Part shown: piece after piece, positions 46,416 to 54,507 of the stretch
Layout: each line of letters starts with the position of its first letter
How positions within the stretch are numbered: the first letter of the stretch is position 1
From: Microbulbifer sp. HZ11
Lineage (GTDB): Bacteria > Pseudomonadota > Gammaproteobacteria > Pseudomonadales > Cellvibrionaceae
DNA: 64,000 nucleotides
Reading direction: 5' to 3'
NCBI RefSeq assembly: GCF_000708675.1
Contig: NZ_JELR01000001.1
Span: 1,054,001 to 1,118,000, forward strand
The notes under the pieces: model-generated
What the model was told of the DNA's origin: nothing
What the model saw: only the letters and a program-made list of their open reading frames with translations
Databases searched by the model: none
Position numbers and translations under genes: made by a program

Positions 46416-47156
46416 TTAAACAACGAATTTATACTCATCTTGCTGAAACGAAGCGTCACCGTTCGAGTGAGACAGCCTTCCCTGGACTTTGCACATCAAC
46501 CGATAATTGATCGGCGCATCGCTTGCAACCCTCTCCACTTCCACAGTCATATAGTCGGCCCCTTCAAGCAATCGCCCCATATCTACTGCCAAATATCGCG
46601 GGCAATAACCCACAATCTCAGATGGTTTATCCGCTCGAACGAGAACCGCATCCTTGTCATGAGGGTTTTGGCAATCTCTACATAAATAAAGGGCCTCCCC
46701 ACCATGCAAACTATCAACCCTTTTCTGGGCAGATTTTGCTAGGTGACTAAGCCCATGAGCAAAAAAGTAGTGCTCAAAAATTCCGGAGGGACCAATTTCA
46801 AGCTTATTAAACATTTGCAACTGATCGGTCCCTCTCGACGCACCCGAACGAGCTAGAATTTTAAGAGGGGTGGCTTCAGCCTCAGTCAAGCCAAGCCACC
46901 GGATAAAATGTGGATATTCTGGCCTTTTCCTAGAAAGCAGCCGATTCCGAAAAAGCGGAAAAAGTTCGTCGGACACATAAATTTTATTGATATCATCCAT
47001 TCCACTAAACGGTACAAATTTTTCATCAGCCAACACACCTCTTGTGTATTGAAACTCATACCTGCCGTTCAACTCTCTTAGAGCGCCAACCACATGCCAG
47101 CTACGAGTTTCCGGGGCTTGCCAGGCTAAATACACGGTGTCACGCTCTGACATCAT
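46416..47156 (-). CDS. HipA-N/HipS-like segment fused to a HIRAN domain
   Basis: 246-residue protein with two recognisable parts. Residues about 5-110 resemble the first N-lobe subdomain of HipA (the HipS part): VYLAWQAPE...WHVVGALREL, YEFQYTRGVL, YVSDELFPLFRNRLLSRKRPEY. Residues about 125-225 look like a HIRAN domain, the module that in eukaryotic HLTF/Rad5 binds DNA ends: EALYLCRDCQNPHDKDAVLV then IVGYCPRYLAVDM. It starts inside the end of the kinase gene (17-base overlap, or 14 from the second ATG). By analogy with HipBST it may be the partner or antitoxin of the kinase; this is inference. The sequence is AT-rich compared with its neighbours. Confidence 0.75.
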   Translation of the reverse strand: MMSERDTVYLAWQAPETRSWHVVGALRELNGRYEFQYTRGVLADEKFVPFSGMDDINKIYVSDELFPLFRNRLLSRKRPEYPHFIRWLGLTEAEATPLKILARSGASRGTDQLQMFNKLEIGPSGIFEHYFFAHGLSHLAKSAQKRVDSLHGGEALYLCRDCQNPHDKDAVLVRADKPSEIVGYCPRYLAVDMGRLLEGADYMTVEVERVASDAPINYRLMCKVQGRLSHSNGDASFQQDEYKFVV

Positions 47157-48066
47157 TCAGCAACCTTTTCCTATTTTCCAAAACCATTCTCAGCGCAAAA
47201 CTTTTCGCCAAATCAGTAGAAACTTCACCTGGAATACAATCAAAAATACTTTTTATTTCATCAAAACCCAACTCAGAAAGCTGACCCAACCAATACTCCT
47301 TCGCTTTCACCCGCTTTTCAACTGCAACAAAAAAAGCATCAACTGTATACATGGGCTTTCTATCAGTTTTAAACTTAAACAACTCAGACCTAGCCTTTCG
47401 AACAAATGTTTCGACAGACTGATTTTTGTCTTTCGAACTCAACCTACGATCTCGATCACAGTCCAACAACTCCCTACCCAAGCTAGCCGCATGGTCATAT
47501 GTTTCGCAGAGAAATTTTTTCTGACTATTTACATCAATCAAAATAGCCCAATTCTCATGATGTCGATCTTGATTACTTACCAATGCATCAAGTAACAAAT
47601 AGCCGCAAAAGACATCCCCCGAATTTAGCCCCACATGCGAAGTCCAACTCCTAGGGGGAAGCACGCCAGTCATATCCAAGCAGCCTAATACTCTACGGAC
47701 AGTATGCTCCTTCACTCTAACAAATTGTAACGAATTAACTTCAGGCTCAGGGTAACTTGAGGGGCTATCTGCATGCAGAACCTCATTTCCCATCACCATG
47801 CGAAAGCCTTCTGGCACGATATTGGGTGTAACAACACCCATTCGCCCATCCATCTCCGCCATTTCGTATTTCACATGCGGAATACCCAAGGCTTCACATA
47901 ATTTCTCGGCAACCTTTTCCGACCAATGCTCACCAGTATTTTTGCGTGAATATTTGAACAACCAATTCGTATTGCCGCCCTTAAATCGAAACCAAAATTT
48001 TTCTTTGGTTCCTAGCTGCTCAAGGTCTTCAGGATTTACATTTAGCCTTTTTATCTCAAATGTCAT
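47140..48066 (-). CDS. HipA/HipT-like serine/threonine kinase
   Basis: 308-residue kinase of the HipA superfamily, lacking the usual N-terminal subdomain, which the next gene appears to supply. Motifs: nucleotide-site lysine in WLFKYSR (Lys about 38), catalytic loop SNQDRHHENWA (Asp about 167, Asn about 172), and metal-binding YDHAASLGREL (Asp about 191). HipA kinases phosphorylate glutamyl- or tryptophanyl-tRNA synthetase and arrest growth; the target here is unknown. No HipB-type HTH gene of 60 or more residues lies upstream. A promoter and palindrome are visible at 48108-48155. Visibly AT-rich, a sign of horizontal transfer. Confidence 0.85.
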   Translation of the reverse strand: MTFEIKRLNVNPEDLEQLGTKEKFWFRFKGGNTNWLFKYSRKNTGEHWSEKVAEKLCEALGIPHVKYEMAEMDGRMGVVTPNIVPEGFRMVMGNEVLHADSPSSYPEPEVNSLQFVRVKEHTVRRVLGCLDMTGVLPPRSWTSHVGLNSGDVFCGYLLLDALVSNQDRHHENWAILIDVNSQKKFLCETYDHAASLGRELLDCDRDRRLSSKDKNQSVETFVRKARSELFKFKTDRKPMYTVDAFFVAVEKRVKAKEYWLGQLSELGFDEIKSIFDCIPGEVSTDLAKSFALRMVLENRKRLLNDVRA

Positions 48067-48107
48067 AATCTGTAATCACGATCACAATCCATCGCTATGA
48101 AAGCCCC

Positions 48108-48155
48108 CTTTGATCATTCAAAGCGAAACATAAAGACCTTCGCTAAATTAGTAAA
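48108..48155 (-). promoter_or_regulatory. Promoter and operator-like palindrome before the HipA-like kinase
   Basis: On the minus strand TTTACT (48150-48155) and TATGTT (48127-48132) are 17 bases apart, a plausible sigma70 promoter. The perfect 6-4-6 inverted repeat CTTTGA-TCAT-TCAAAG (48108-48123) lies at the expected transcription start, 42 bases before the kinase ATG. This placement suits a repressor. Which protein binds it is unknown, since no HTH protein is encoded beside it. Confidence 0.55.
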
Positions 48156-48538
48156 ACCCCGAGAAGGCTAAAATATCACTCGCCCACTATAAATCTACGC
48201 AGCCTAAGCGTTCGACCACTAATCAGGGGCAATAATGATCTTAGCTCACCGACAAGAAAACTCAGTCATCGAAGGCTAGCTTAGGCTCTCACAAGCACAA
48301 TGAGTGCCCCCACTCCCCTAATACTATTCAAACACACCGCTCACAAGTATGTCTTGAATGTACATCACCAAGAGCAAATTAGCATTGCTATGCTAGCTAG
48401 TTCCGGGGCCCTCCAGCAGCAACGCTCGCTCTGCCTCCCCATGTGTCAACAATGAAGCCCTGCGCCCCGACCATCGTAGGGCACGACTTTCATTTCGGCT
48501 GGAAGATCGTGCGCACTCTAAGACCCTCACCGCCATAT
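48156..48538. other. AT-rich intergenic stretch between the kinase promoter and tRNA-Ser
   Basis: About 380 bases. The left part is AT-rich like the kinase genes; from about 48405 composition returns to that of the chromosome. I see no open frame of meaningful length with a ribosome site, and no HTH antitoxin gene. No clear repeat of the tRNA-Ser 3' end was found. Confidence 0.5.
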
Positions 48539-48540
48539 AC

Positions 48541-48571
48541 AAAAAAAGCCCCATGCTTTCGCATGGGGCTT
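48541..48571 (-). terminator. Rho-independent terminator after tRNA-Ser
   Basis: Perfect stem AAGCCCCATGC / GCATGGGGCTT with a GAAA loop (minus strand), followed by a T-run (seven A on plus, 48541-48547). Confidence 0.9.
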
Positions 48572-48580
48572 CAGAGAAGA

Positions 48581-48668
48581 TGGCGGTGAGGGAGGGATTC
48601 GAACCCTCGATGCCTTTCGACATACACACTTTCCAGGCGTGCTCCTTCGGCCACTCGGACACCTCACC
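48581..48668 (-). tRNA. tRNA-Ser (anticodon GGA)
   Basis: 88 bases with encoded CCA and the long variable arm of class II tRNAs. Acceptor GGTGAGG/CCTCACC, anticodon loop CTGGAAA (anticodon GGA), T-arm GAGGG TTCGAAT CCCTC. A terminator follows 10 bases downstream. Confidence 0.95.
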
Positions 48669-48724
48669 AAAACTGATTGTTGCGTTTCTTTCTGGAATTT
48701 TTCGAGCTTCCAGTCCGCACGCCT

Positions 48725-48789
48725 GCGTGCTCGTGATGCCCTTCGGGCATGGTCTCCGCGCTGCTGCGGCTCAGCCACTCGGACACCTC
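48725..48789 (-). pseudogene. Broken partial tRNA-Ser copy with inserted small hairpins
   Basis: On the minus strand GAGGTGTCCGAGTGGC (48774-48789) repeats the 5' part of tRNA-Ser exactly. GAGCACGC (48725-48732), matching its anticodon arm start, appears 40 bases on. Between them are small palindromes such as ATGCCCGAAGGGCAT. No 3' half or CCA is present, so it cannot be a tRNA. It lies between the functional tRNA-Ser and a plausible promoter (TTGCAC, 17 bases, TAAAGT, near 48841-48869). Confidence 0.6.
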
Positions 48790-48913
48790 TTCAAATTGTC
48801 TTGCTAATCAGTAACATAGCGCCCCGATCAGCGAGCGCGCACTTTACAGAATGGCGGCGGCGGGTGCAAGTGTATTTGGCAAAAAAAGCCGCCAAGCCAT
48901 TGGGTCTGTCAGG

Positions 48914-49474
48914 TTACTCGCCGGTCCAGTGGCTGAAGAAGTCTTGTGTGGCAAGGTCTGGGGCAGGCTTGGCGGGTTTAGCCGGGGTTCCCATATAGAT
49001 GAAGCCGCTGATCTCTTCGTTGTCTGCCAGCCCGAGCCCCTTGGCCACCTGCCGGTTTTCTGCGAGGGCCCCGGTACGCCAGTAGGCGCCTATATTTTGC
49101 GCAAAGGCCGCGGTAATCATGGCCTGTACCGCGCCGGCGGTGGACATGCGCTGCTCGTTGAACGGGACTTTGGGGTGCTCCTGCAGGCAAGTGATCGCCA
49201 CAACCACCAATGGAGCCCGGAGCGGCATGGCGCGGATGCGGTCTTTCTGGGCTTCGCTCAGGTCTTCCTGCTCAGAACTGGCCGACAGGTAGATCTCACC
49301 CAACCGGTTCCGGGCGGTGCCCTCTACTACCAGAAAACGCCAGGGGCGGAGATTCCCGTGGTCGGCAGCGCGGAGGGCCGCACGGAAGATATTTTCACGC
49401 TGAACACCTTCTGGCGCGGGCTCGGTCAATAACCCAATTGAAACCCGGTTGTGCAGTGCGTCCAACGCATCCAT
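48914..49474 (-). CDS. Nitroreductase family protein (YdjA-like)
   Basis: FMN-dependent oxidoreductase, 186 residues from the ATG at 49474, preceded by AGGAGG at 5-base spacing; an ATG at 49510 in the same frame has no such site. YdjA-type features: N-terminal ALHNRVS, RAADHGNLRPWRFLVVEG, STAGAVQAMITAAFAQNIGAYWRTG and the C-terminal GFIYMGTP. The length matches E. coli YdjA (about 183). The physiological substrate of this group is not established. Confidence 0.9.
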   Translation of the reverse strand: MDALDALHNRVSIGLLTEPAPEGVQRENIFRAALRAADHGNLRPWRFLVVEGTARNRLGEIYLSASSEQEDLSEAQKDRIRAMPLRAPLVVVAITCLQEHPKVPFNEQRMSTAGAVQAMITAAFAQNIGAYWRTGALAENRQVAKGLGLADNEEISGFIYMGTPAKPAKPAPDLATQDFFSHWTGE

Positions 49475-49849
49475 AAATGCCTCCTGAAAATTACATAAAA
49501 CGCCGTGCACACCAAGATCCAGGGCTGCTCGGGCGGATCGCAGATTCTATCCTATTGGCGGACAAAAAATTATCTGAGACGATCGTCCGCATTCTGGCCG
49601 GATGGTCAATTAGCATCGCTTTCACCTACGGATAAGGGTAAACTTTGCGCCTGTCAGTGATCTAAGCCACGCATTTCCAATAGCGCATATCTTTACTGCG
49701 TTATTGGCGATCAAAAAATAGACGGGCACACTGAGAGCCGGCATTGATGCGGACGAGAAGAAAACAACAAGCTCCCATTTAACTCTTGCAGGAACGGTTG
49801 CCAACTGCCCCGTTTATTGCAGCACAGCTTTAATTAAGACCCAGCGTTC
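49475..49849. other. Intergenic region between nitroreductase and adenylate cyclase genes
   Basis: About 375 bases carrying two divergent 5' ends. No convincing gene. It contains a hairpin-capable inverted repeat, CCAATAGCGCA (49677-49687) / TGCGTTATTGG (49697-49707), 10 of 11 paired, about 145 bases before the cyclase gene, which could be a regulator site. Confidence 0.45.
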
Positions 49850-51244
49850 ATGCAGAACCAGCCTGAAGAAACCAACAGCACAATCTCCGATTCCCGGTAC
49901 CCGCTGTATTTTCGCGCTCTGATCTGTTTCGCGGCCTCCGGCACGCTTCTGAACAGTATCTCCTGGTCCTCCCTGTTTACACAGAGCGCCCTCCTGCCTC
50001 TGGGCATGGCAATCATACTGCTCGCTTACATTCCCCTCGCCTACCACATCAGCCGCCGGGCAATTCCTGATAACCACGAGGTAGTCCATCGCTGGCTGTC
50101 GTTTACTGACGCACTACTGGTCGGCATGGCAATGGCGCTTTCCAATTTCAGCCTGTTGCCAAGCCTGCTGTTCCTGACCATGGTGCAATTCAATGCGTTG
50201 ACACTGGGCGGTGGGCGCAGCTGGTTTGAGCACAATACCGCCATGTTGCTCGGCGTGGGGGTTGGCTACCTGATACACCGCCCCGCCCTGGTGGTCAACG
50301 CGGACCTGAATATCAGTGCCGCCAGCCTGATCGGTGTGTTCACCTATTTCTGCTGTCATGCCTTTTATATGTTCAAGCAGATCTCCACCCTAAAGCGCGA
50401 TAACGAGCAGCTGCAGAAAGAACAGCGCATCGCCAATCTCGCCAGTTACAAGCTGTCCCGCTACCTTCCCAAACGCCTGTGGCGTGCGGTAACCACCGGC
50501 AGGGAGAAAGAAATTGTCACCGAGCGCAAATTACTCACCGTATTTTTCTCCGACATCAAGGACTTCAGTCAACTGACCGAGGAGATGGAAGCGGAAACGC
50601 TGACACGACTGCTGAACAGCTATTTGACCGAGATGTCGCGCATCGTGGCCCACTATGGCGGCACCATCGATAAATTTATTGGTGATGCGGTGATGGTGGT
50701 ATTCGGGGATGACCAGAGCAAGGGCCCCAAATCAGACGCCCTGCGCTGTGTAGCCATGGCGCTGGCCATGCGCAAACGTGTGCGGGAAATGATGCAGGAA
50801 TGGTACGACCAGGGCATCTCCCACCCGCTGCAGATTCGCATGGGCATCAATACCGGCTATTGCACCGTCGGGGTTTTCGGCACCGCCGATCATCAGACCT
50901 ATACGGTGATGGGGACTCACGTGAATCTCGCCGCGCGCCTGGAAAGTGCCGCAGAGCCCGGCGAGATTCTGATCAGCCATGAAACCTGGGCCATGATCAA
51001 ACAGACCGTGATGTGCCGGGATAAGGGGCACATTACGGTGAAAGGCTTCAGCACTCCGGTCAAGGTGTACTCGGTTTCGGATCTGCGCAAGAACCTGGGT
51101 GGCCAACAGAGCTATCTGGAAGAACATGCGCCAGGCTTTGCGATGCACCTGGACCTGGAAAAAATCCGCAATTACGATAAAGAAAAAGTATTGAAAGCGC
51201 TTCAGAAGGCGCAGGCACAACTGAAGAGCAAGACCATTATTTAA
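49850..51244 (+). CDS. Membrane-bound class III adenylate cyclase
   Basis: 464-residue protein. Residues about 20-185 hold five or six hydrophobic helices; a short coiled segment (STLKRDNEQLQKEQRIANLA) leads to a class III cyclase domain (about 225-400). Metal-binding aspartates lie in FFSDIKDFSQL and FIGDAVMVVFGD. The adenine-recognising Lys is in GGTIDKFIGD, and the transition-state Asn and Arg in VNLAARLES. It probably makes cAMP, with the membrane region as sensor. It opens with a good hydrophobic pattern from the first ATG. It stands alone, convergent with queF. Confidence 0.9.
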   Translation: MQNQPEETNSTISDSRYPLYFRALICFAASGTLLNSISWSSLFTQSALLPLGMAIILLAYIPLAYHISRRAIPDNHEVVHRWLSFTDALLVGMAMALSNFSLLPSLLFLTMVQFNALTLGGGRSWFEHNTAMLLGVGVGYLIHRPALVVNADLNISAASLIGVFTYFCCHAFYMFKQISTLKRDNEQLQKEQRIANLASYKLSRYLPKRLWRAVTTGREKEIVTERKLLTVFFSDIKDFSQLTEEMEAETLTRLLNSYLTEMSRIVAHYGGTIDKFIGDAVMVVFGDDQSKGPKSDALRCVAMALAMRKRVREMMQEWYDQGISHPLQIRMGINTGYCTVGVFGTADHQTYTVMGTHVNLAARLESAAEPGEILISHETWAMIKQTVMCRDKGHITVKGFSTPVKVYSVSDLRKNLGGQQSYLEEHAPGFAMHLDLEKIRNYDKEKVLKALQKAQAQLKSKTII

Positions 51245-51273
51245 CGTCCAGGCAGTTGCTCCGCCTCGTGAAC

Positions 51274-52104
51274 TTACTGTCGGGCAAAGCGCCCGGGAAA
51301 ACAAATCTCTCCGGCCGATGTTCTCAAAGGATTGATATCCAGCCCACCCCGTCGGGTATAACGCGCGCACACAGTGAGGTGCTGAAAGTCTGCCAGCGCC
51401 TGCAGGTCGCAATAGATCCGCTCTACACAATGCTCGTGAAAATCCTGGTGTTCCCGGAAGGAGATGATGTAGGCCAGCAGTGCCTGCTGATCTAGCGCCG
51501 GCCCGGTATATTCGATACTCACGGTCGCCCAGTCCGGCTGGCCGGTGACCGGGCAGTTACTGCGCAACAGGTGACTGTAAAGAGTTTCCGCCACCGTCTC
51601 GCCACCGGCCACCAGTTTTAACAACCCCGCATCCGGCTGATACTGCCGGGCTTCGATATCCTGCTGGTCCAAACAGGTCCCAGCCGGGCGCTGCACTGCG
51701 AGCTCGGCATTTTCCACGTCATATAGGGTCACCGATACATCACTGCCTGCCGCGGCGCTCAGGTCCTGCTCCAGCACCCGGCGCACAGCGTTTTCGGACT
51801 CGAACTCGGTCTGATTCAGCGAGTTCAGATACAGCTTGAACGACTTGGACTCAATCATGAACGGACTGGAAGCCGCAAACCGGAAACGAGCCACGGCAAC
51901 CTGAGGCACGCCCTTGGGGTTTAGCCAGGATAACTCAAAGCCCCACCACTCATCGGCGCCACTGAACGGAAGCGCCTCCCCATCCAGCCCCAATTGCGCA
52001 CGGGACACAGCGCGGGGAATGGGATGCAGTAGTGTCGGATTGTATTTCGCTTCGTAGGTGGTCTCCTGCCCTAGGGGCAGGTTTTGCCAGTCTTCTCGGT
52101 TCAT
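51274..52104 (-). CDS. queF: NADPH-dependent 7-cyano-7-deazaguanine reductase QueF
   Basis: Reduces the nitrile of preQ0 to preQ1 in queuosine synthesis for tRNA wobble modification. 276 residues, the long two-domain QueF type. The motif SKSFKLYLNSLNQTEF is in the N-terminal part, the catalytic cysteine in LLRSNCPVTGQPDWATV, and the C-terminal FHEHCVERIYCDL carries the substrate Glu/His. All expected elements are present and the length is normal. The gene is alone between the cyclase and ABC exporter genes. Confidence 0.95.
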   Translation of the reverse strand: MNREDWQNLPLGQETTYEAKYNPTLLHPIPRAVSRAQLGLDGEALPFSGADEWWGFELSWLNPKGVPQVAVARFRFAASSPFMIESKSFKLYLNSLNQTEFESENAVRRVLEQDLSAAAGSDVSVTLYDVENAELAVQRPAGTCLDQQDIEARQYQPDAGLLKLVAGGETVAETLYSHLLRSNCPVTGQPDWATVSIEYTGPALDQQALLAYIISFREHQDFHEHCVERIYCDLQALADFQHLTVCARYTRRGGLDINPLRTSAGEICFPGRFARQ

Positions 52105-52125
52105 GTAATTTATTTAACCTTTCCG

Positions 52126-52899
52126 TTAGTGGCGCAGACGCTTACCGTGGCTCATTAAGTGCAAGGCCCACGCCGACAGCGCCGCAATAAACGCCAGGAC
52201 ACCGGCAAACGCCCAACCCACGTTGATATCGGATACACCCAGCACGCCGTAGCGGAAGGCATTCACCATATAGAGTATGGGGTTCAGCTTCGACAGCGCC
52301 TGCCAGAACGGTGACAGCAGATCGATGGAGTAAAACACCCCGCCGAGATAAGTCAGCGGTGTCAATACAAACGTCGGGATGATGGAGATATCATCAAAGC
52401 TGTTGGCAAAGATCGCATTAATAAAACCGGCAAGAGCGAACAGCACGGAAGTCAGGAACACAATCAGGATGGTAATGCCGATATGCTGCACAGACAGCGA
52501 CGTAAACACCAGTGCGATCAAGGTTACGATCAGCCCGACAATCAGGCCGCGCGCAACGCCGCCAAGCACGTAGCCCGTCATAATCACCCAGTTGGGCGTG
52601 GGCGACACCAACAGTTCTTCCACACTGCGCTGAAATTTGGCGCTGTAAAAGGACGAAACCACGTTGCCATAGGAGTTGGTGATTACCGCCATCATGATCA
52701 GGCCCGGCACCACGAACTCCATGTAGGAATAACCACCCATCTCACCGATACGCTGACCGATCAGCGAACCGAAGATCACGAAATACAGGGACATGGTGAT
52801 CACCGGTGGCACCAGAGTCTGCGGCCAGATGCGGGTAAAGCGGCGCACTTCGCGACGGAAAATGGTGGAGAAGGCTGTCCAGATTAATTGCGGGCTCAT
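52126..52899 (-). CDS. ABC-2 type transporter permease (YadH-like)
   Basis: 257-residue membrane subunit with six predicted helices. Family segments: FTRIWPQTLVPPVITMSLYFVIFGS, SFYSAKFQRSVEELLVSPTPNW, the conserved FVLTPLTYLGGVFYSIDLLSPFWQ, and INVGWAF near the end. It resembles YadH and other ABC-2 exporters. Its ATG overlaps the ATPase stop by one base (TAATG), so it is coupled. Substrate unknown. Confidence 0.9.
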   Translation of the reverse strand: MSPQLIWTAFSTIFRREVRRFTRIWPQTLVPPVITMSLYFVIFGSLIGQRIGEMGGYSYMEFVVPGLIMMAVITNSYGNVVSSFYSAKFQRSVEELLVSPTPNWVIMTGYVLGGVARGLIVGLIVTLIALVFTSLSVQHIGITILIVFLTSVLFALAGFINAIFANSFDDISIIPTFVLTPLTYLGGVFYSIDLLSPFWQALSKLNPILYMVNAFRYGVLGVSDINVGWAFAGVLAFIAALSAWALHLMSHGKRLRH

Positions 52900-53843
52900 T
52901 ATTCGGCCTCCTTATCCGCCGACGACGGCTGATTTTCAGCCAGCAGGGAGACAAACAGCTCCTCCAGCCGATTGGCGCGATTGCGCATACTGGTGACAGC
53001 AATATTCTGTGCACTCAATTGCGTAAACAGATCACTCAGAGACTGCCCCTTCTCGATGGTCACCTCAAGGCTGTGCTCGTCCAGCAGGCGCCCGTCAAAT
53101 CCGCCAAAGTCCGGCGCCTTTTCCAGAGTCTCGCGCGTATCGAGAATAAACACTTCCCGACTCAGGGTTTTCAGCAGTGACTTGATGGAAGTGTTTTCGA
53201 CAATATCGCCCTTGTCGATAATGGCGATATTGCGGCACAGGCTTTCCGCCTCCTCCAGGTAATGAGTGGTGAGAATGATCGTGGTGCCCTGGGCGTTGAT
53301 TTCCTGCAGGAATTCCCACATGGAGCGGCGCAGCTCGATATCCACCCCCGCGGTGGGCTCATCCAGAATAAGCAGCTTGGGTTCGTGCAACAGCGCGCGC
53401 GCAATCATCAGACGGCGCTTCATGCCGCCGGAGAGCATCCGCGCCTGGGTACTGCGCTTGTCCCACAGCCCCAGTTTGCGCAGGTATTTTTCCGTGCGCT
53501 CCTCTGCCAGCTTGCGCGGCATACCGTAGAAGCCGCCTTGGGTGCAGACGATATCGAATACTTTTTCAAACTGGCTGAAATTGAATTCCTGCGGCACCAC
53601 ACCGAGCATCTGCTTGGCCGCCGGGAAATTGTCGTCAATATCGATACCGAATATGGACACACTGCCGCCGGTCTTGCGCACCAGGGAGCAGAGGATGCCG
53701 ATGGTGGTGGACTTGCCCGCGCCATTGGGGCCAAGCAGGGCAAAGAAATCCCCCGGCTGCACATCAAAGCTGATGCCCTTGAGGGCTTCAAAGCCGTTGT
53801 CGTAGGTTTTCTGCAAATCGCGAATAGAAAGTGCGGCAGTCAT
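52899..53843 (-). CDS. ABC-2 type transporter ATPase (YadG-like)
   Basis: 314-residue ATPase: Walker A LLGPNGAGKSTTIG, Q-loop GVVPQEFNFSQFE, signature MLSGGMKRRLMIARA, Walker B LLILDEPTAGVD, and TTHYLEEAE with the switch His. A C-terminal extension (about 225-314) is typical of the YadG/drug-exporter group. The partner permease gene follows immediately. Confidence 0.92.
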   Translation of the reverse strand: MTAALSIRDLQKTYDNGFEALKGISFDVQPGDFFALLGPNGAGKSTTIGILCSLVRKTGGSVSIFGIDIDDNFPAAKQMLGVVPQEFNFSQFEKVFDIVCTQGGFYGMPRKLAEERTEKYLRKLGLWDKRSTQARMLSGGMKRRLMIARALLHEPKLLILDEPTAGVDIELRRSMWEFLQEINAQGTTIILTTHYLEEAESLCRNIAIIDKGDIVENTSIKSLLKTLSREVFILDTRETLEKAPDFGGFDGRLLDEHSLEVTIEKGQSLSDLFTQLSAQNIAVTSMRNRANRLEELFVSLLAENQPSSADKEAE

Positions 53844-53960
53844 AAAAAGTACTGAATCTGTAAAAGGTAGGCGCTATTCAACGCCTGCAGCGAAAACATT
53901 TCAACCGCGGGGTGGAAAGCACGGGAATTCGAGAAGCAGGTTCGCCAGAAAACAGGCAAA

Positions 53961-53987
53961 AAAAAGCCGCTCATAGAGCGGCTTTTT
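53961..53987 (-). terminator. Terminator of the tRNA-Glu/Gly array
   Basis: Perfect stem AAAAAGCCGCTC / GAGCGGCTTTTT with a three-base loop, then more T on the minus strand; 5 bases after the last tRNA. Confidence 0.9.
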
Positions 53988-53991
53988 ATTT

Positions 53992-54067
53992 TGGAGCGGG
54001 AAACCGGGTTCGAACCGGCGACCTCAACCTTGGCAAGGTTGCGCTCTACCAACTGAGCTATTCCCGC
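53992..54067 (-). tRNA. tRNA-Gly (anticodon GCC), copy 2
   Basis: 76 bases with encoded CCA: acceptor GCGGGAA/TTCCCGC, anticodon loop TTGCCAA (GCC), T-arm with TTCGAAC. Same sequence as the copy at 54288-54363. Last gene of the array. Confidence 0.96.
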
Positions 54068-54105
54068 AATCCTGTGGTAAAGCTGCCAGAGCAGCTTCAC
54101 AGCAT

Positions 54106-54181
54106 TGGCATCCCCAAGGGGAGTCGAACCCCTGTTACCGCCGTGAAAGGGCGGTGTCCTAGGCCTCTAGACGATGGGGAC
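54106..54181 (-). tRNA. tRNA-Glu (anticodon TTC), copy 2
   Basis: 76 bases with encoded CCA: acceptor GTCCCCA/TGGGGAT, anticodon loop CTTTCAC (TTC), T-arm AGGGG TTCGACT CCCCT. Same as the copy at 54365-54440. Confidence 0.96.
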
Positions 54182-54287
54182 ATAGAACATTCTCAATCTC
54201 TTGGAGATTGAGTTTGGTAATCTGGAAACCATCTTGCGATCAATTTCCTTTTTACCTGCTCACTCGCAATTGCCAGTGAACAAAAAT

Positions 54288-54363
54288 TGGAGCGGGAAAC
54301 CGGGTTCGAACCGGCGACCTCAACCTTGGCAAGGTTGCGCTCTACCAACTGAGCTATTCCCGC
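54288..54363 (-). tRNA. tRNA-Gly (anticodon GCC), copy 1
   Basis: Identical to the copy at 53992-54067. It follows tRNA-Glu copy 1 after a single base. Confidence 0.96.
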
Positions 54364-54364
54364 G

Positions 54365-54440
54365 TGGCATCCCCAAGGGGAGTCGAACCCCTGTTACCGC
54401 CGTGAAAGGGCGGTGTCCTAGGCCTCTAGACGATGGGGAC
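54365..54440 (-). tRNA. tRNA-Glu (anticodon TTC), copy 1
   Basis: Identical to the copy at 54106-54181. First gene of the four-tRNA array, about 60 bases after the promoter. Confidence 0.96.
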
Positions 54441-54507
54441 CCAGAAGCTTCTTTCGGTGCCGCTGTTTCGGTGAAGAAAGATCAGCAGTGCCTCAGAAGT
54501 GGTGCGC

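Noticed and set aside
48067..48580. Search for a HipB-type antitoxin gene upstream of the kinase
   Set aside because: No open frame of 60 or more codons with HTH features on either strand in this stretch.
46176..48668. Integrative element inserted at tRNA-Ser
   Set aside because: The island is AT-rich and lies on the tRNA 3' side, but I found no integrase gene and no convincing direct repeat of the tRNA 3' end near 46200-46400 (only TGGCGG at about 46240).
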